Origin: JBEKTW01 sp049515655
GTDB lineage: Bacteria > Bacteroidota > Ignavibacteria > UBA10030 > SZUA-254
DNA: 64,000 bases
Assembly: GCA_049515655.1 (NCBI GenBank)
Contig: JBEKTW010000001.1
Coordinates: 186,001 to 250,000 of the forward strand
Reading direction: 5' to 3'
The notes under the pieces were generated by a model. That model ran no database searches, was not told where the DNA came from, and saw only the letters and a list, made by a program, of their open reading frames with translations. Below, piece after piece: positions 1 through 8,418 of this stretch (the stretch's first letter is position 1; every line of letters begins with the position of its first letter). The translations under genes were made by a program, and so were the position numbers.

Positions 1-17
1 ATGCTCCAGATTTTCAT
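1..17 (-). CDS. Start of next efflux-operon gene (partial, runs off the left edge)
   Basis: On the minus strand an ATG at 17 opens a frame reading MKIWS before the window ends. A GGAG motif lies eight bases upstream, and the start is 15 bases after the membrane fusion protein stop. In TetR-TolC-MFP operons the next gene is normally the RND inner-membrane pump, so that identity is inferred from context only; five codons cannot show it. Confidence 0.5.
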
Positions 18-31
18 CGTGAGATCTCCGC

Positions 32-1075
32 CTAGTGGGTGATAGTGACAGGTGCGCCATTCACCAGCTTCTGAAATCCGACCGTAATGAGGCGGTCGCC
101 TGGCTTTAGACCGGCCAGTATTTCCATCAAGTTACCCTGACGGGCGCCGATCCTCAAACGGCGCTCCTCAGCCCGGCCGCCGTTCTCGACGTATACAATC
201 GAACGGTCGCGGTCGACCAATTGTACGATGTTCTCGCTTATCAGCAGAGCCTCGGTCCTGGCAGCACGCACCAGCTTAACCTTTGCGACCATTTCCGCCT
301 TCAGGTTCCGGAATGGATTGGGACGGACGATCTCGGCCTCCAGCGTTCGGTTTGCCTCGGAAACGGTCGAGCCTACGAAGCTCACGTTCCCTTTGAGTGT
401 GTCGCCCGGCAGGGCGTCGAACGTGATGGCGGCGGGCGTGCCGACGGTGACCGTTCCCGCGTACATCTCGGGGATCTCCGTCTCTATTTTGATGATTGAC
501 ATATTGACAACACGGGCCATTGGCACTCCGGGCGGGGCCATCTCGCCTTCTTTCGGAATCGTATTATCCAGCGTACCGTCTATCGGACTGCGGATCTGAG
601 TGTGATCCCACCGTGCCTTCATCAGGTCGGCATTCGCTTTCGCGGCGTCGCGACCATACTGAAGGTTTTTATACTGAAGCTCGCTGATGCCTTGCTCGTC
701 GTACACGCCCTTCTGACGCTCGAGGTTCAACTCGGCCATTTTGTACTGCGCTTCCGCCGCATCCCATCCCGCTTTGAGGATCTCGTCGTTCAGGACAACA
801 ATGACGTCCCCTTTTTTGACTTGCTTGCCTTTCTCGACCTTCCATTCCTTCACGACGCCACCTTCCTCGGGGCTGATGTTGGCCTGCTCGTAGGCTCGGA
901 CCGTACCGGCGACCTCTATGATGTCCATGAACCGCTGGGGTCTTACGATCTCGATCTGGACGTTTACCGGCTGAACGACGTTAGCGCCGGTATTGTCCGC
1001 TTTCTTGCAGGACAAGAATACGCATGCAATTGTGGCTGCTGCGGCCACAGCGAAAAGTCTTGCTGGATTCTTCAT
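32..1075 (-). CDS. RND efflux periplasmic adaptor (membrane fusion protein, HlyD/AcrA type)
   Basis: This protein links an inner-membrane RND pump to the TolC channel. The start at 1075 (MKNPARLF) is chosen because AAGGA lies eight bases upstream; a longer frame from 1144 would overlap the upstream tolC-like stop at 1089. The N-terminus is a hydrophobic signal ending FLSC, so it is probably a lipoprotein. A biotinyl-lipoyl-like half motif (VVKEWKVEKGKQVKKGDVI) is followed by an alpha-helical hairpin rich in K/A/E, the second lipoyl half (IRSPIDGTL) and beta-barrel/membrane-proximal domains ending GLKPGDRLITVGFQKLVNG, which is typical of the family. It lies in the same operon as the TolC and TetR genes. 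The substrate is unknown. Confidence 0.92.
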   Translation of the reverse strand: MKNPARLFAVAAAATIACVFLSCKKADNTGANVVQPVNVQIEIVRPQRFMDIIEVAGTVRAYEQANISPEEGGVVKEWKVEKGKQVKKGDVIVVLNDEILKAGWDAAEAQYKMAELNLERQKGVYDEQGISELQYKNLQYGRDAAKANADLMKARWDHTQIRSPIDGTLDNTIPKEGEMAPPGVPMARVVNMSIIKIETEIPEMYAGTVTVGTPAAITFDALPGDTLKGNVSFVGSTVSEANRTLEAEIVRPNPFRNLKAEMVAKVKLVRAARTEALLISENIVQLVDRDRSIVYVENGGRAEERRLRIGARQGNLMEILAGLKPGDRLITVGFQKLVNGAPVTITH

Positions 1076-1088
1076 AGTCATAATCCTT

Positions 1089-2450
1089 TCAATCGTTGTT
1101 CGTCTCAACGGCACATGACGGCAGGCGACCGATGAGCTGGTCAAGGTCAGCGGCTGCAGTTAGGTAATCGTACACTGCTTGGACGCGGTTCACTTTCGCT
1201 TGGGTCAGCGCGAGCTGGGCGTCGTTAACTTCAAGCTGGGTAGCCGCGTTTGCGAGGAACCGCGCCGTCACGATTTTGTATCCCTGTTCAGCGCTCTCCA
1301 CCGTGCGCTCCTGCGCCTGGACTCGTTTGCGCGCCTGACGGATGTTTCCAACGACGGAATGAACGCCCGTCCGGAGTGTGCGTTCAAGACTCACTTTCTG
1401 TTCCACGCTTTTCTCTTGTTCCAGCTGGGCCTGTTCGACCCTTGATCGCGTCTGCGACCCCTGGAAGATGTTCATAGACACTGTGATTCCAACCTGTGTG
1501 CTCGGGATGAGGTCGCTGGCAGAAAAATTGATGTCGGTTTTCGCAGCCTGATACTGGTACTGGCCGAATGCCGCGATGGTCGGTAGGTAGTTGGACCGCT
1601 CGGCCGTAGTTATCGCGCTGTTGAGATCGATCTGACGGTTCATGGCGCTCAGATTTGGGTTGGAACCCATAGCCATCTCCTCGGCCCTGGCAACGAGAGA
1701 ATCGTCAATGGCCTCGAGCGCGAGCGAGTCCGCGACCTCGAAGTTCTCGTCCAACTCCATTCCGATGGCGCTGCAAAGGGCATCGAGTGAGAGCGCATAG
1801 TTGTTTTCGCTCCGGATGACCTCAGGGCGGAGGTTATCCACCTGCACCGATGCGCGCAGCTCATCGTATTCCGACACGATGCCCTGTTTCCGCATCAGGA
1901 GGATGTTCTTTAGATTGTCCTCTGCGTTCTGCAGGCTCGAATGCATCATGTTGATGACCTCTTTGGCGAGCAGTGCAGTATAGTATGCCTTGCGAACCTT
2001 TGTCACGGTCTCCAGTTGTTTGCTCTCGTAGAGGTCCCTTGCCATCTCCGAGTACACATGCGCTGCGCCGACACCCGCGATCACGGCTGCGTTGAAGAGG
2101 ACCTGTTTTCCGGTCAGCGCCATGTTGAGAGCGTGGGGAAAACCCATCTCAATTTCCACCGCCTGGTCATTGAAGCTCGCGAAAAAGATCGGAGGTTTCA
2201 GCGTGCGCGTATAGGTGCCGGAGATGTCCACCGACGGGAGGGCATTCCCCCATGCCTCTCTGACCCGCGCGTCGGATTTCTCCACTTCCAGACGGGCGGC
2301 CTTTAGGTCAGGGTTCTGTTTCATTGCAAGGCGTACAGCGTCCTGAAGGCTGAAGCGTCGGCCATTCGTTGCCTGCGACTGCGCCTGAGGTGTGATGAGG
2401 AACGAAAATAGGAGCACCGTCACCACCAGGAACTTATTTTTTTCACTCAT
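1089..2450 (-). CDS. TolC-family outer membrane efflux channel
   Basis: Outer membrane factor of the tripartite efflux pump. The 453 residues begin with a signal peptide (about residues 1-26, ending QAQSQA). Two repeats of the OEP type follow, each with long coiled-coil helices: an N-terminal region around FSLQDAVRLAMKQNPDLKAARLEVEKS and a second around AEEMAMGSNPNLSAMNRQID, ending in a VYDYLTAAADLDQLIGRL helix. Length matches the family. GAGG sits five bases before the ATG. It is 66 bases downstream of the TetR gene and 13 bases before the adaptor, so one transcript is likely. Confidence 0.92.
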   Translation of the reverse strand: MSEKNKFLVVTVLLFSFLITPQAQSQATNGRRFSLQDAVRLAMKQNPDLKAARLEVEKSDARVREAWGNALPSVDISGTYTRTLKPPIFFASFNDQAVEIEMGFPHALNMALTGKQVLFNAAVIAGVGAAHVYSEMARDLYESKQLETVTKVRKAYYTALLAKEVINMMHSSLQNAEDNLKNILLMRKQGIVSEYDELRASVQVDNLRPEVIRSENNYALSLDALCSAIGMELDENFEVADSLALEAIDDSLVARAEEMAMGSNPNLSAMNRQIDLNSAITTAERSNYLPTIAAFGQYQYQAAKTDINFSASDLIPSTQVGITVSMNIFQGSQTRSRVEQAQLEQEKSVEQKVSLERTLRTGVHSVVGNIRQARKRVQAQERTVESAEQGYKIVTARFLANAATQLEVNDAQLALTQAKVNRVQAVYDYLTAAADLDQLIGRLPSCAVETNND

Positions 2451-2516
2451 AGTATCCTCGTTTGTTACAATGGAATTTGGATCAAAACTCAGATGTACTC
2501 GACAGGTTTGTAAGTG

Positions 2517-3122
2517 TTACGTAGTCTGCAGAATATTGTTGCTGAAGAATATGAACAGCTCCTCGATGTCATGCTCGTGCCAGGGATAAGGAATCTCCGA
2601 GCTTTGAGGCTTCGTTACCATAAGCTGGATGGATCCCAGCAAAAGTGCAAGCAATATGTCAAGATTGACCTTTCTTGAGATACACTTTGCCCTCTTTCCC
2701 TCTTTCAGCAAGTCGGTGAAGAAGTTCAACTCCTGCCGTTTGAGGGCCTCGACCTTCTTCCCAACATTCGGCGGAAGCACCATGTGGGGCAACAAAAAAA
2801 AGAAACGAATAAGGACTGGGTACTCCCGGGAATAGAGCGACGCTGCTTTCAGCAGACCGTGAAATTTGCGCTTCCACTCCCGATGGGGCATGATGTGTCT
2901 TGAAAAATATTCGAATCCCAAACGATACGCCTCGTCGATCAGCGCAACGAGAAGAGATTCTTTATCTCGGAAATAATAATATAACGCTGGTTTCCCAACG
3001 CCGACCTTCTCGCAGATCTCCCGAATGGAGACGGCGTCATACCCCTTTCTTGTAAAAAGCTCAGCCGCGGTGAGGAAAACCTGCTCCCGGGTATTCCGCC
3101 GGGCCCGATGTGGGTTCTTCAT
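2517..3122 (-). CDS. TetR/AcrR-family transcriptional regulator of the efflux operon
   Basis: 201 residues with an N-terminal helix-turn-helix (about residues 10-55: TREQVFLTAAELFTRKGYDA, then REICEKVGVGKPALYYYFRDK) followed by an all-helical ligand domain. It is the first gene of the operon that encodes the TolC channel and membrane fusion protein. A dyad sits just upstream of its start (3155-3166), so it probably represses its own operon and responds to an efflux substrate. The ligand cannot be read from sequence. The start has only a weak Shine-Dalgarno (TTGAG). Confidence 0.92.
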   Translation of the reverse strand: MKNPHRARRNTREQVFLTAAELFTRKGYDAVSIREICEKVGVGKPALYYYFRDKESLLVALIDEAYRLGFEYFSRHIMPHREWKRKFHGLLKAASLYSREYPVLIRFFFLLPHMVLPPNVGKKVEALKRQELNFFTDLLKEGKRAKCISRKVNLDILLALLLGSIQLMVTKPQSSEIPYPWHEHDIEELFIFFSNNILQTT

Positions 3123-3154
3123 AGCTCAAACACTTCACAAAATGAGTAGTTATA

Positions 3155-3166
3155 TACCGGTCGGTA
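3155..3166. promoter_or_regulatory. Candidate TetR operator (TACCG-GT-CGGTA dyad)
   Basis: A perfect 5-bp dyad with a 2-bp centre lies 33 bases upstream of the tetR start, inside an AT-rich stretch carrying TATATA and TATACT on the minus strand that could act as -10 boxes. Many TetR proteins bind ACCGACCGGT-like palindromes at such positions. The assignment to this regulator is inference. Confidence 0.5.
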
Positions 3167-3310
3167 GGTAGTATAAGAAAGGCCTGCGACAAAGTCAAGT
3201 ATTCCCGCACCCGGGCTACCGCATTCCAGTTCGCTCACTGTGCGGTGGCCTGGGTTCTGGGGTGGGCTGACAGGCGATGTGTGACTATCAAGATAAGCCG
3301 CCAGTGTTCA

Positions 3311-3341
3311 TTGTTTCTTGTCTGATTCTTTCTTATTTTTA
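3311..3341 (+). promoter_or_regulatory. Candidate promoter of hpnCDE
   Basis: TTGTTT at 3311-3316, a 17-base spacer, then TATTTTTA at 3334-3341, which matches seven of eight positions of the Bacteroidota -10 form TAnnTTTG. Predicted transcription would begin near 3347, very close to the first possible hpnC start codon. Confidence 0.5.
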
Positions 3342-3349
3342 GACGGAGC

Positions 3350-4282
3350 ATGTTTGTGAATACGAATATGTTGCAAACCGATCAAGAGAATCATGCTTCC
3401 GATGAAGCATTTGCGTATTGTGCCGCGATAACGAACGCGCACTATGAGAATTTTCCCGTCGCTTCTCTCTTCCTGCCGGAGGAGAAACGACCGTACATTC
3501 AGGCAATCTATGCCTTTGCCCGGATCGCCGACGATTTTGCGGATGAGCTGAAACGCCCCGCGGACGATCGCTTACGCGACCTGAATGAGTGGGAAGAAAA
3601 ACTTCGGCTTTGCTATCTGGATAGTGCAGAGCATCCGGTGTTCGTCGCCCTGAACGAGACTGTAAAACGAAACAATATTCCCATCGAGCCGCTCCTGAAC
3701 TTGCTGACGGCGTTCAAAAGGGATGTGACGCAGAATCGGTACGAGACATTCGATGACCTGCTCGGTTACTGCTCCTGCTCGGCCAATCCGGTGGGCCGGC
3801 TCGTGTTGATGATTTTCGGTCATCGGGATGAACGATTGTTCTCACTGTCCGATAATATTTGCACCGCACTTCAGCTCACAAATTTCTGGCAGGATGTGGC
3901 TGTCGATGTGCAGAAAGACCGATTGTACATTCCCATCGAAGATATGGCACGATTTGGATACCCGGTGGAGAAATGGAAAACCGGAGTGCCGGATGAAGAC
4001 TTCAGGCGACTCATGAAATTTCAGGTGGACAGGACACGGCAGTTGTTTTTCCAGGGGGCGGAACTTCCCTCGCTGGTTGAGAAGGAATTGCAACTCGAGC
4101 TGAAGCTTGTCTGGTTTGGCGGCATGTCGGTCTTGAAACGGCTTGAGAAAATTCATTACGACGTATTCCATCACCGGCCGGTATTGAAGTGGAACCACAA
4201 ACTTCAGATTTTGTCACGCGCAATGCTCACCGGTAATTTGGCTCGACCTCGAAAAAGGAAGCAGGCATGGGATCTGACGTAG
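3350..4282 (+). CDS. hpnC: HpnC, hydroxysqualene synthase (squalene/phytoene synthase family)
   Basis: HpnC converts presqualene diphosphate to hydroxysqualene, the second step of the HpnCDE squalene route. The first aspartate-rich motif is seen as ARIADDFADE (about residue 60) and the second region as LTNFWQDVAVDVQKDR, a typical HpnC variant of NxxxDxxxD. The sequence HYENFPVASLFLP near the N-terminus is also characteristic. The start is uncertain: the ATG at 3350 has GGAG only one base upstream, while a GTG at 3356 has it seven bases upstream, and an ATG at 3368 gives a more normal leader relative to the predicted promoter. It overlaps hpnD by 16 bases, so translation is probably coupled. 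Confidence 0.9.
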   Translation: MFVNTNMLQTDQENHASDEAFAYCAAITNAHYENFPVASLFLPEEKRPYIQAIYAFARIADDFADELKRPADDRLRDLNEWEEKLRLCYLDSAEHPVFVALNETVKRNNIPIEPLLNLLTAFKRDVTQNRYETFDDLLGYCSCSANPVGRLVLMIFGHRDERLFSLSDNICTALQLTNFWQDVAVDVQKDRLYIPIEDMARFGYPVEKWKTGVPDEDFRRLMKFQVDRTRQLFFQGAELPSLVEKELQLELKLVWFGGMSVLKRLEKIHYDVFHHRPVLKWNHKLQILSRAMLTGNLARPRKRKQAWDLT

Positions 4283-5112
4283 CAGATGCGGTCCTGAAGG
4301 GGAGCCATACGAGCTTCTACTACTCCTTCTCGTTCCTCCCGAAATATCAGCGCGATGCACTCAGCACCGTCTATGCGTTCTGCCGCACGACGGATGATAT
4401 CGTTGATGAAGGAAAGGATGTGAGAAGCAAGGTCGAGCGATTGCGCGCGTGGAGGATGGAACTCGAAAAGGCCCTCGGGGGTGAATCCGAATACCAGATC
4501 TTGAATCAACTGAGCGCGATCGCGAAGCGTTTCAAGATTCCGGTAGTCCATTTCTATGAACTGATCAAAGGCGTGGAGATGGATTTGGTCAGGGACAGGT
4601 ACGATACCTTCGACCAACTGCGGGAATATTGTTACCTGGTCGCTTCGTCTGTCGGGTTAATGAGTCTGGAAGTTTTCGGGTCGCGGAACGAAAAGACGAA
4701 AGAGTATGCAATTAATCTCGGCATTGCGCTGCAGCTCACAAACATCCTGCGTGATGTGAGCATCGATGCGAAGTACGGCAGGGTTTACCTCCCGCAGGAA
4801 GATTTGCGGCGATTCGGTTTTTCAGAGGAGGATTTGTTTGCACACCGGTACACCCCGGAGTTTCGTTCCTTGATGGAATTTGAAGCTCAGCGCGCTCAAC
4901 AATATTTCCGCAGGGCCCAGGATTCCCTTCCCGCTGAAGACAAACGTGCGATGTTCGCGGCGAAGATCATGGAACGAATATATTTTCATATGCTTCTGCG
5001 CATCAAGAAAGCTGGCTACAACGTTTTCGACCGGTCGGTCACCCTCCCGAGGTATCTTCAGTTACTGATTGCGATAAAGTACTGGGTCAAACAGCGGCTG
5101 TTCGGGAAGTGA
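4267..5112 (+). CDS. hpnD: HpnD, presqualene diphosphate synthase
   Basis: HpnD condenses two farnesyl diphosphates to presqualene diphosphate, the first committed step to squalene. The 281 residues show both catalytic aspartate motifs, TTDDIVDE (about residue 40) and LTNILRDVSID (about residue 160), plus the family sequence GRVYLPQEDL. Its length is normal. It starts inside hpnC and ends in a GTGA overlap with hpnE. A second squalene/phytoene synthase paralogue directly beside hpnC is the diagnostic arrangement of the bacterial HpnCDE pathway. Confidence 0.93.
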   Translation: MGSDVADAVLKGSHTSFYYSFSFLPKYQRDALSTVYAFCRTTDDIVDEGKDVRSKVERLRAWRMELEKALGGESEYQILNQLSAIAKRFKIPVVHFYELIKGVEMDLVRDRYDTFDQLREYCYLVASSVGLMSLEVFGSRNEKTKEYAINLGIALQLTNILRDVSIDAKYGRVYLPQEDLRRFGFSEEDLFAHRYTPEFRSLMEFEAQRAQQYFRRAQDSLPAEDKRAMFAAKIMERIYFHMLLRIKKAGYNVFDRSVTLPRYLQLLIAIKYWVKQRLFGK

Positions 5113-6533
5113 CATTTGCACAGCATCCCTTGAACAATCCGAAATCCCCAATCCGAAATCCCAAAAATAAATCTGACGATGCCGCGTCATCCCACTTCGA
5201 CGTTGCCATCCTCGGAGGCGGGCTGAGCGGGCTTGCGGCGGCGGTGAAACTCTCTCTCGGCGGTGCACGGGTCGCTCTCTTCGAGAGGGCGGGGAAACTT
5301 GGCGGCCGGTGCTACTCCTACGTCGATGAAGCGACGGGCGATGTTGTCGATAACGGCCAGCATGTCCTGGTTGGGGCATACCATCACACTCTCCACTATC
5401 TTGAGTTGATCGGGACCCGTGGGTTCCTTCGCCGGCAACCGAGGCTGAGCCTCCCGTTGCATCATCCGACAAAAGGATCCTGCCTCTTTGAGGTTTCTTC
5501 GCTCCCGAGACCGTTTCATCTTAGCGCCGGTATGCTCACATTCAAGCTCCTCTCGCTCCGTGAGAGGCGACGACTGCTGAATGTCGGGCTGGCACTGAGC
5601 TCGTGGACCTCAGCCCTTGAACGAGAGCTTTCTCTCCTTACAATCGACCGGTGGCTGGACAGTTTGAATCAATCGGCGGAAGCGAAAAGATGCCTGTGGT
5701 ATCCCGTTGCAATATCCATGATGAACGAACATCCGGAGCGTGCCTCGGCGCTCCTTTTCGCTCGCTCGCTTCGGGCGACTTTCCTGGGCAGAAAATCGGA
5801 TTCCGCGATTCTTATCCCGCAAATCGGGCAGACAGAGCTTTATGCCAGAGAGGCGGAGAGCCTCATTGTGCAAAACAGAGGGGTCATTTTCACCAACGCC
5901 GAGGTGGTAGAGGTGGAGATGATGGGGTCAAAAGTTATAGGTGTCAGGTTGAAGAATGGTCGGCGGGTGAGTGCCAAACATGTGATCAGTGCGTTGCCGT
6001 ATTTCGCTTTGAGGAAAATCATGCCTGCACGCGTGAGGAACGAAAAACCATTCATCGATCTCTCAAGGTTCGAATCCTCACCAATCATTTCTCTTCATCT
6101 CTGGTTCGACAGAGACTTCATGAATGTCGATTACGTCGGTTTCATCGGCCGGACACTCCAGTGGGTGTTCAACCGGAGGAGGATTGTCGGCGATAGTAAG
6201 ACAACGGGATATATCTCTGCAGTTTTGAGCGGCGCCTACGGTATCGTTGACGAACCAAAGGAAAAACTGATCCCGGTCGCGCTTCAGGAGTTGAGGGAAG
6301 TTTTTCCGGAGGCCCGGCAGGCAAAACTTATCCACTCGGTGGTCATAAAGGAAAAGCGGGCGACGTTCTCTGCGACGAATGACGTCGAGCCGTATCGACC
6401 GTCGCCGGAAACACCTGTCAGGAATTTCTATCTTGCCGGCGACTGGACAAACACGGGGCTGCCGGCGACAATCGAAGGTGCCGTTATGAGTGGTTTCAAG
6501 GCGGCGGAATTGGTGAAGAAAGCAATTCCATAA
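5109..6533 (+). CDS. hpnE: HpnE, squalene-associated FAD-dependent desaturase/oxidoreductase
   Basis: HpnE reduces hydroxysqualene to squalene. A Rossmann dinucleotide-binding motif, VAILGGGLSGLAAAVKLSLGG, starts at about residue 31. The sequence AGKLGGRCYSYVDE follows, and the C-terminal FAD motif is FYLAGDWTNTGLPATIEGAV. The only practical start is a GTG at 5109 in a GTGA overlap with hpnD. The first roughly 28 residues are low-complexity (NNPKSPIRNPKNK) and are encoded by an AATCCGAAATCC-type repeat that also occurs in intergenic DNA of this window, so this part is probably an insertion or an unstructured extension. It is the last gene of the operon, and no squalene-hopene cyclase follows. 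Confidence 0.92.
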   Translation: MTFAQHPLNNPKSPIRNPKNKSDDAASSHFDVAILGGGLSGLAAAVKLSLGGARVALFERAGKLGGRCYSYVDEATGDVVDNGQHVLVGAYHHTLHYLELIGTRGFLRRQPRLSLPLHHPTKGSCLFEVSSLPRPFHLSAGMLTFKLLSLRERRRLLNVGLALSSWTSALERELSLLTIDRWLDSLNQSAEAKRCLWYPVAISMMNEHPERASALLFARSLRATFLGRKSDSAILIPQIGQTELYAREAESLIVQNRGVIFTNAEVVEVEMMGSKVIGVRLKNGRRVSAKHVISALPYFALRKIMPARVRNEKPFIDLSRFESSPIISLHLWFDRDFMNVDYVGFIGRTLQWVFNRRRIVGDSKTTGYISAVLSGAYGIVDEPKEKLIPVALQELREVFPEARQAKLIHSVVIKEKRATFSATNDVEPYRPSPETPVRNFYLAGDWTNTGLPATIEGAVMSGFKAAELVKKAIP

Positions 6534-6658
6534 TTCTCCGAAAATTGATGGGGAACAGTGGGACCCTTTTTGGACGAGAAGAATCGATGGAGCCTGAAAA
6601 TTGATATTCCGTAGCCGTCTTCCAATATCAAAAAATGCACCAAAGGAGAGGATTATCC

Positions 6659-8050
6659 ATGAGAACGTTTAGACTTGAAAAGAATCCTGTGGGGATTGCA
6701 GCAATTTTGCTCTTGATTGTGCTACAGAACTCTCCGGCATTTTCGCAAAGCAAGAATCAGAGCCAATGGCCAACCCTGCGGCAGCAAGCTTTTAGTTCCA
6801 AATATATGAAAGAGTACCCGCTGGCAACGCCATTCGCAAATGCACAAGAAATTGACGAGTATTTTAATGCTCTTACAAGTTCGTGGATGCATGACGTTCA
6901 TGGTGGTTCTGACTCGGGCTTGCCACTTAGCCCTTACATATATCCTTCGTGCACTGGAAACCTCGAAGGTAACGATGCCCCAGATTGGGTCTGGCAGCAC
7001 GTGACGACTCAATTCGTGGTGCCTTCCTTCGTCGCTTATTTCAATAGGTTTGAAGAGGTTAGAACGCAAGACAACGCTTATCTTCTTCGACCCTCCGATA
7101 TGGCCACTTTATGCGACCGTACTACATTGGCCTCCCAGTTCCAAATTAATTTGTGGAAATCCTTTTATCAGAAGCTGAACAACATGCCTCGAATTATCAG
7201 CGATTATGTCAGCGGCTGGAAAGGTCCCGACATGCTTGAGAGACGAGAGCTCAAACTAATGAATAGCATCGTCACCCGCTTTCTCCCGTTAGCTGATATC
7301 AAGGATGCGATTAACAATTCGCAATACGACTCTGCATTCATCCGACTCACGCGAGTGTTCAATATGTCTTATCCTGCGTCGCAGTTGTTCCCCATTGCTC
7401 AAATGGTCTGGCAGTTGAATCTGAGACTTAAGAGAACCCAGGCCGCTTCAGACGTGCTCGACCTTTTGGCGAAGAATTTGACAACTGTTGACCTTTCTGA
7501 TGACTCTCTGTATTCAATGTATCGTGAAACCGATTCCAGTAAAGTCGGAAGTAATCATGAATACCCGACGAAAGCTATCCGACCGGCAATCTTAGTCCCG
7601 GACTCGAATGAGGTAGCATTGGGGGGATCCTATCTAGATCTTAAGACAAATCGCAAAGTCAGTCTAGCTGCATTCAAAGGGAAATTGATTCTTTTTGATT
7701 TTTGGGCGTCGTGGTGCGTGCCATGCATAGAGGATATTCCAAGGTTGAAGAGGCTTTCTGCGGCAGCAGGAGATAAACTAATGTTGATTAGCGTATGCAG
7801 CGATCCTGTTACAAACGTGTCGGACACATCGGTCGCCAAGAAAGTCATAAGAGACTACGACATAAAGTATCTGGCACTTTGGGATGATAGCCTTCATTCA
7901 CTAACAGATGGCTTTAATGTTAATAAACTTGGTTGGCCACGAAAATTTTTAGTAAACGAATCAGGACATTTCTTGGTCCATCCGAGGGAGAGGGATCGAA
8001 AATTCGTGACTATCGAAGAGGTTGAAGCGTATCTGTCAAAGATACACTAA
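6659..8050 (+). CDS. Secreted protein with C-terminal TlpA/thioredoxin domain
   Basis: The ATG at 6659 is preferred because AAAGGAGAGG lies six to seven bases before it. A signal peptide (about residues 1-33, ending SPAFSQ) leads to a roughly 270-residue helical region of unknown function, then a TlpA-like redoxin domain from about residue 315 with FDFWASWCVPCIEDIPRLKRL. The WCVPC motif is a complete CxxC active site, so a periplasmic thiol-disulfide reductase or resuscitase role is likely. This architecture of an N-terminal domain of unknown fold plus TlpA is common in Bacteroidota. Codon use is less GC-biased than in the flanking hpn and nrdJ genes. It is preceded by 125 bp without a clear promoter. 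Confidence 0.85.
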   Translation: MRTFRLEKNPVGIAAILLLIVLQNSPAFSQSKNQSQWPTLRQQAFSSKYMKEYPLATPFANAQEIDEYFNALTSSWMHDVHGGSDSGLPLSPYIYPSCTGNLEGNDAPDWVWQHVTTQFVVPSFVAYFNRFEEVRTQDNAYLLRPSDMATLCDRTTLASQFQINLWKSFYQKLNNMPRIISDYVSGWKGPDMLERRELKLMNSIVTRFLPLADIKDAINNSQYDSAFIRLTRVFNMSYPASQLFPIAQMVWQLNLRLKRTQAASDVLDLLAKNLTTVDLSDDSLYSMYRETDSSKVGSNHEYPTKAIRPAILVPDSNEVALGGSYLDLKTNRKVSLAAFKGKLILFDFWASWCVPCIEDIPRLKRLSAAAGDKLMLISVCSDPVTNVSDTSVAKKVIRDYDIKYLALWDDSLHSLTDGFNVNKLGWPRKFLVNESGHFLVHPRERDRKFVTIEEVEAYLSKIH

Positions 8051-8083
8051 TAGCAGGTTGTTGGATAAGGCGAGACTTGCGTC

Positions 8084-8215
8084 GTAGAGTCCGACCTGCC
8101 AGCCGTCTATCTGGCTGGTTCGCAATCGGACATCGCCGAAAATCGCTCTGAATTCGAAGCGTCCGGTTACGAACCGCCTGCCTGCCAGAGGCTGGCCCGC
8201 AGGCAGGGACTCTAC
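8084..8215. repeat. Nested inverted-repeat element
   Basis: The outer arms GTAGAGTCC (8084-8092) and GGACTCTAC (8207-8215) are perfect complements. Inside are CCTGCCTGC (8177-8185) pairing with GCAGGCAGG (8199-8207), and CCAGCC/GGCTGG around 8098-8120. This resembles a non-coding palindromic repeat rather than a simple terminator because there is no T-run. It occupies the first half of the 368-bp gap between the TlpA-like and thioredoxin-like genes. Confidence 0.6.
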
Positions 8216-8283
8216 ATTTCCATTTTTCAGCCGCCTGGTACTCTCCTGTTTCAGAAACACATTGACTCAGTCTTTCGGCTTTT

Positions 8284-8366
8284 TACCCTCACCCCTTTCC
8301 CCTCTCCCGGACCTGTCCTGAGCGAAGTCGAAGGAGCGGGAGAGGGGAATTGAAGGGGAGAGGGTA
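8284..8366. repeat. Imperfect inverted repeat of CCCTCACCCC / GGGGAGAGGG type
   Basis: The left arm runs from TACCCTCACCCC to CCTCTCCCG (8284-8309). The right arm, CGGGAGAGGGG to GGGGAGAGGGTA (8337-8366), is nearly its reverse complement. The loop contains CCTGAGCGAAGTCGAAGG, a word I recognise as recurrent in intergenic DNA of unrelated environmental bacteria. The element fills the second half of the gap 8051-8418; no gene is seen there. Confidence 0.65.
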
Positions 8367-8418
8367 GTGCGAGAGCTAAAGAGCCAAGGACTTATTCAAG
8401 CTATTTGGAGACACGATA

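Noticed and set aside
6066..6085. GGTTCGAATCC resembling a tRNA T-arm
   Set aside because: It lies inside the hpnE coding sequence, and no acceptor or anticodon arms can be formed around it.
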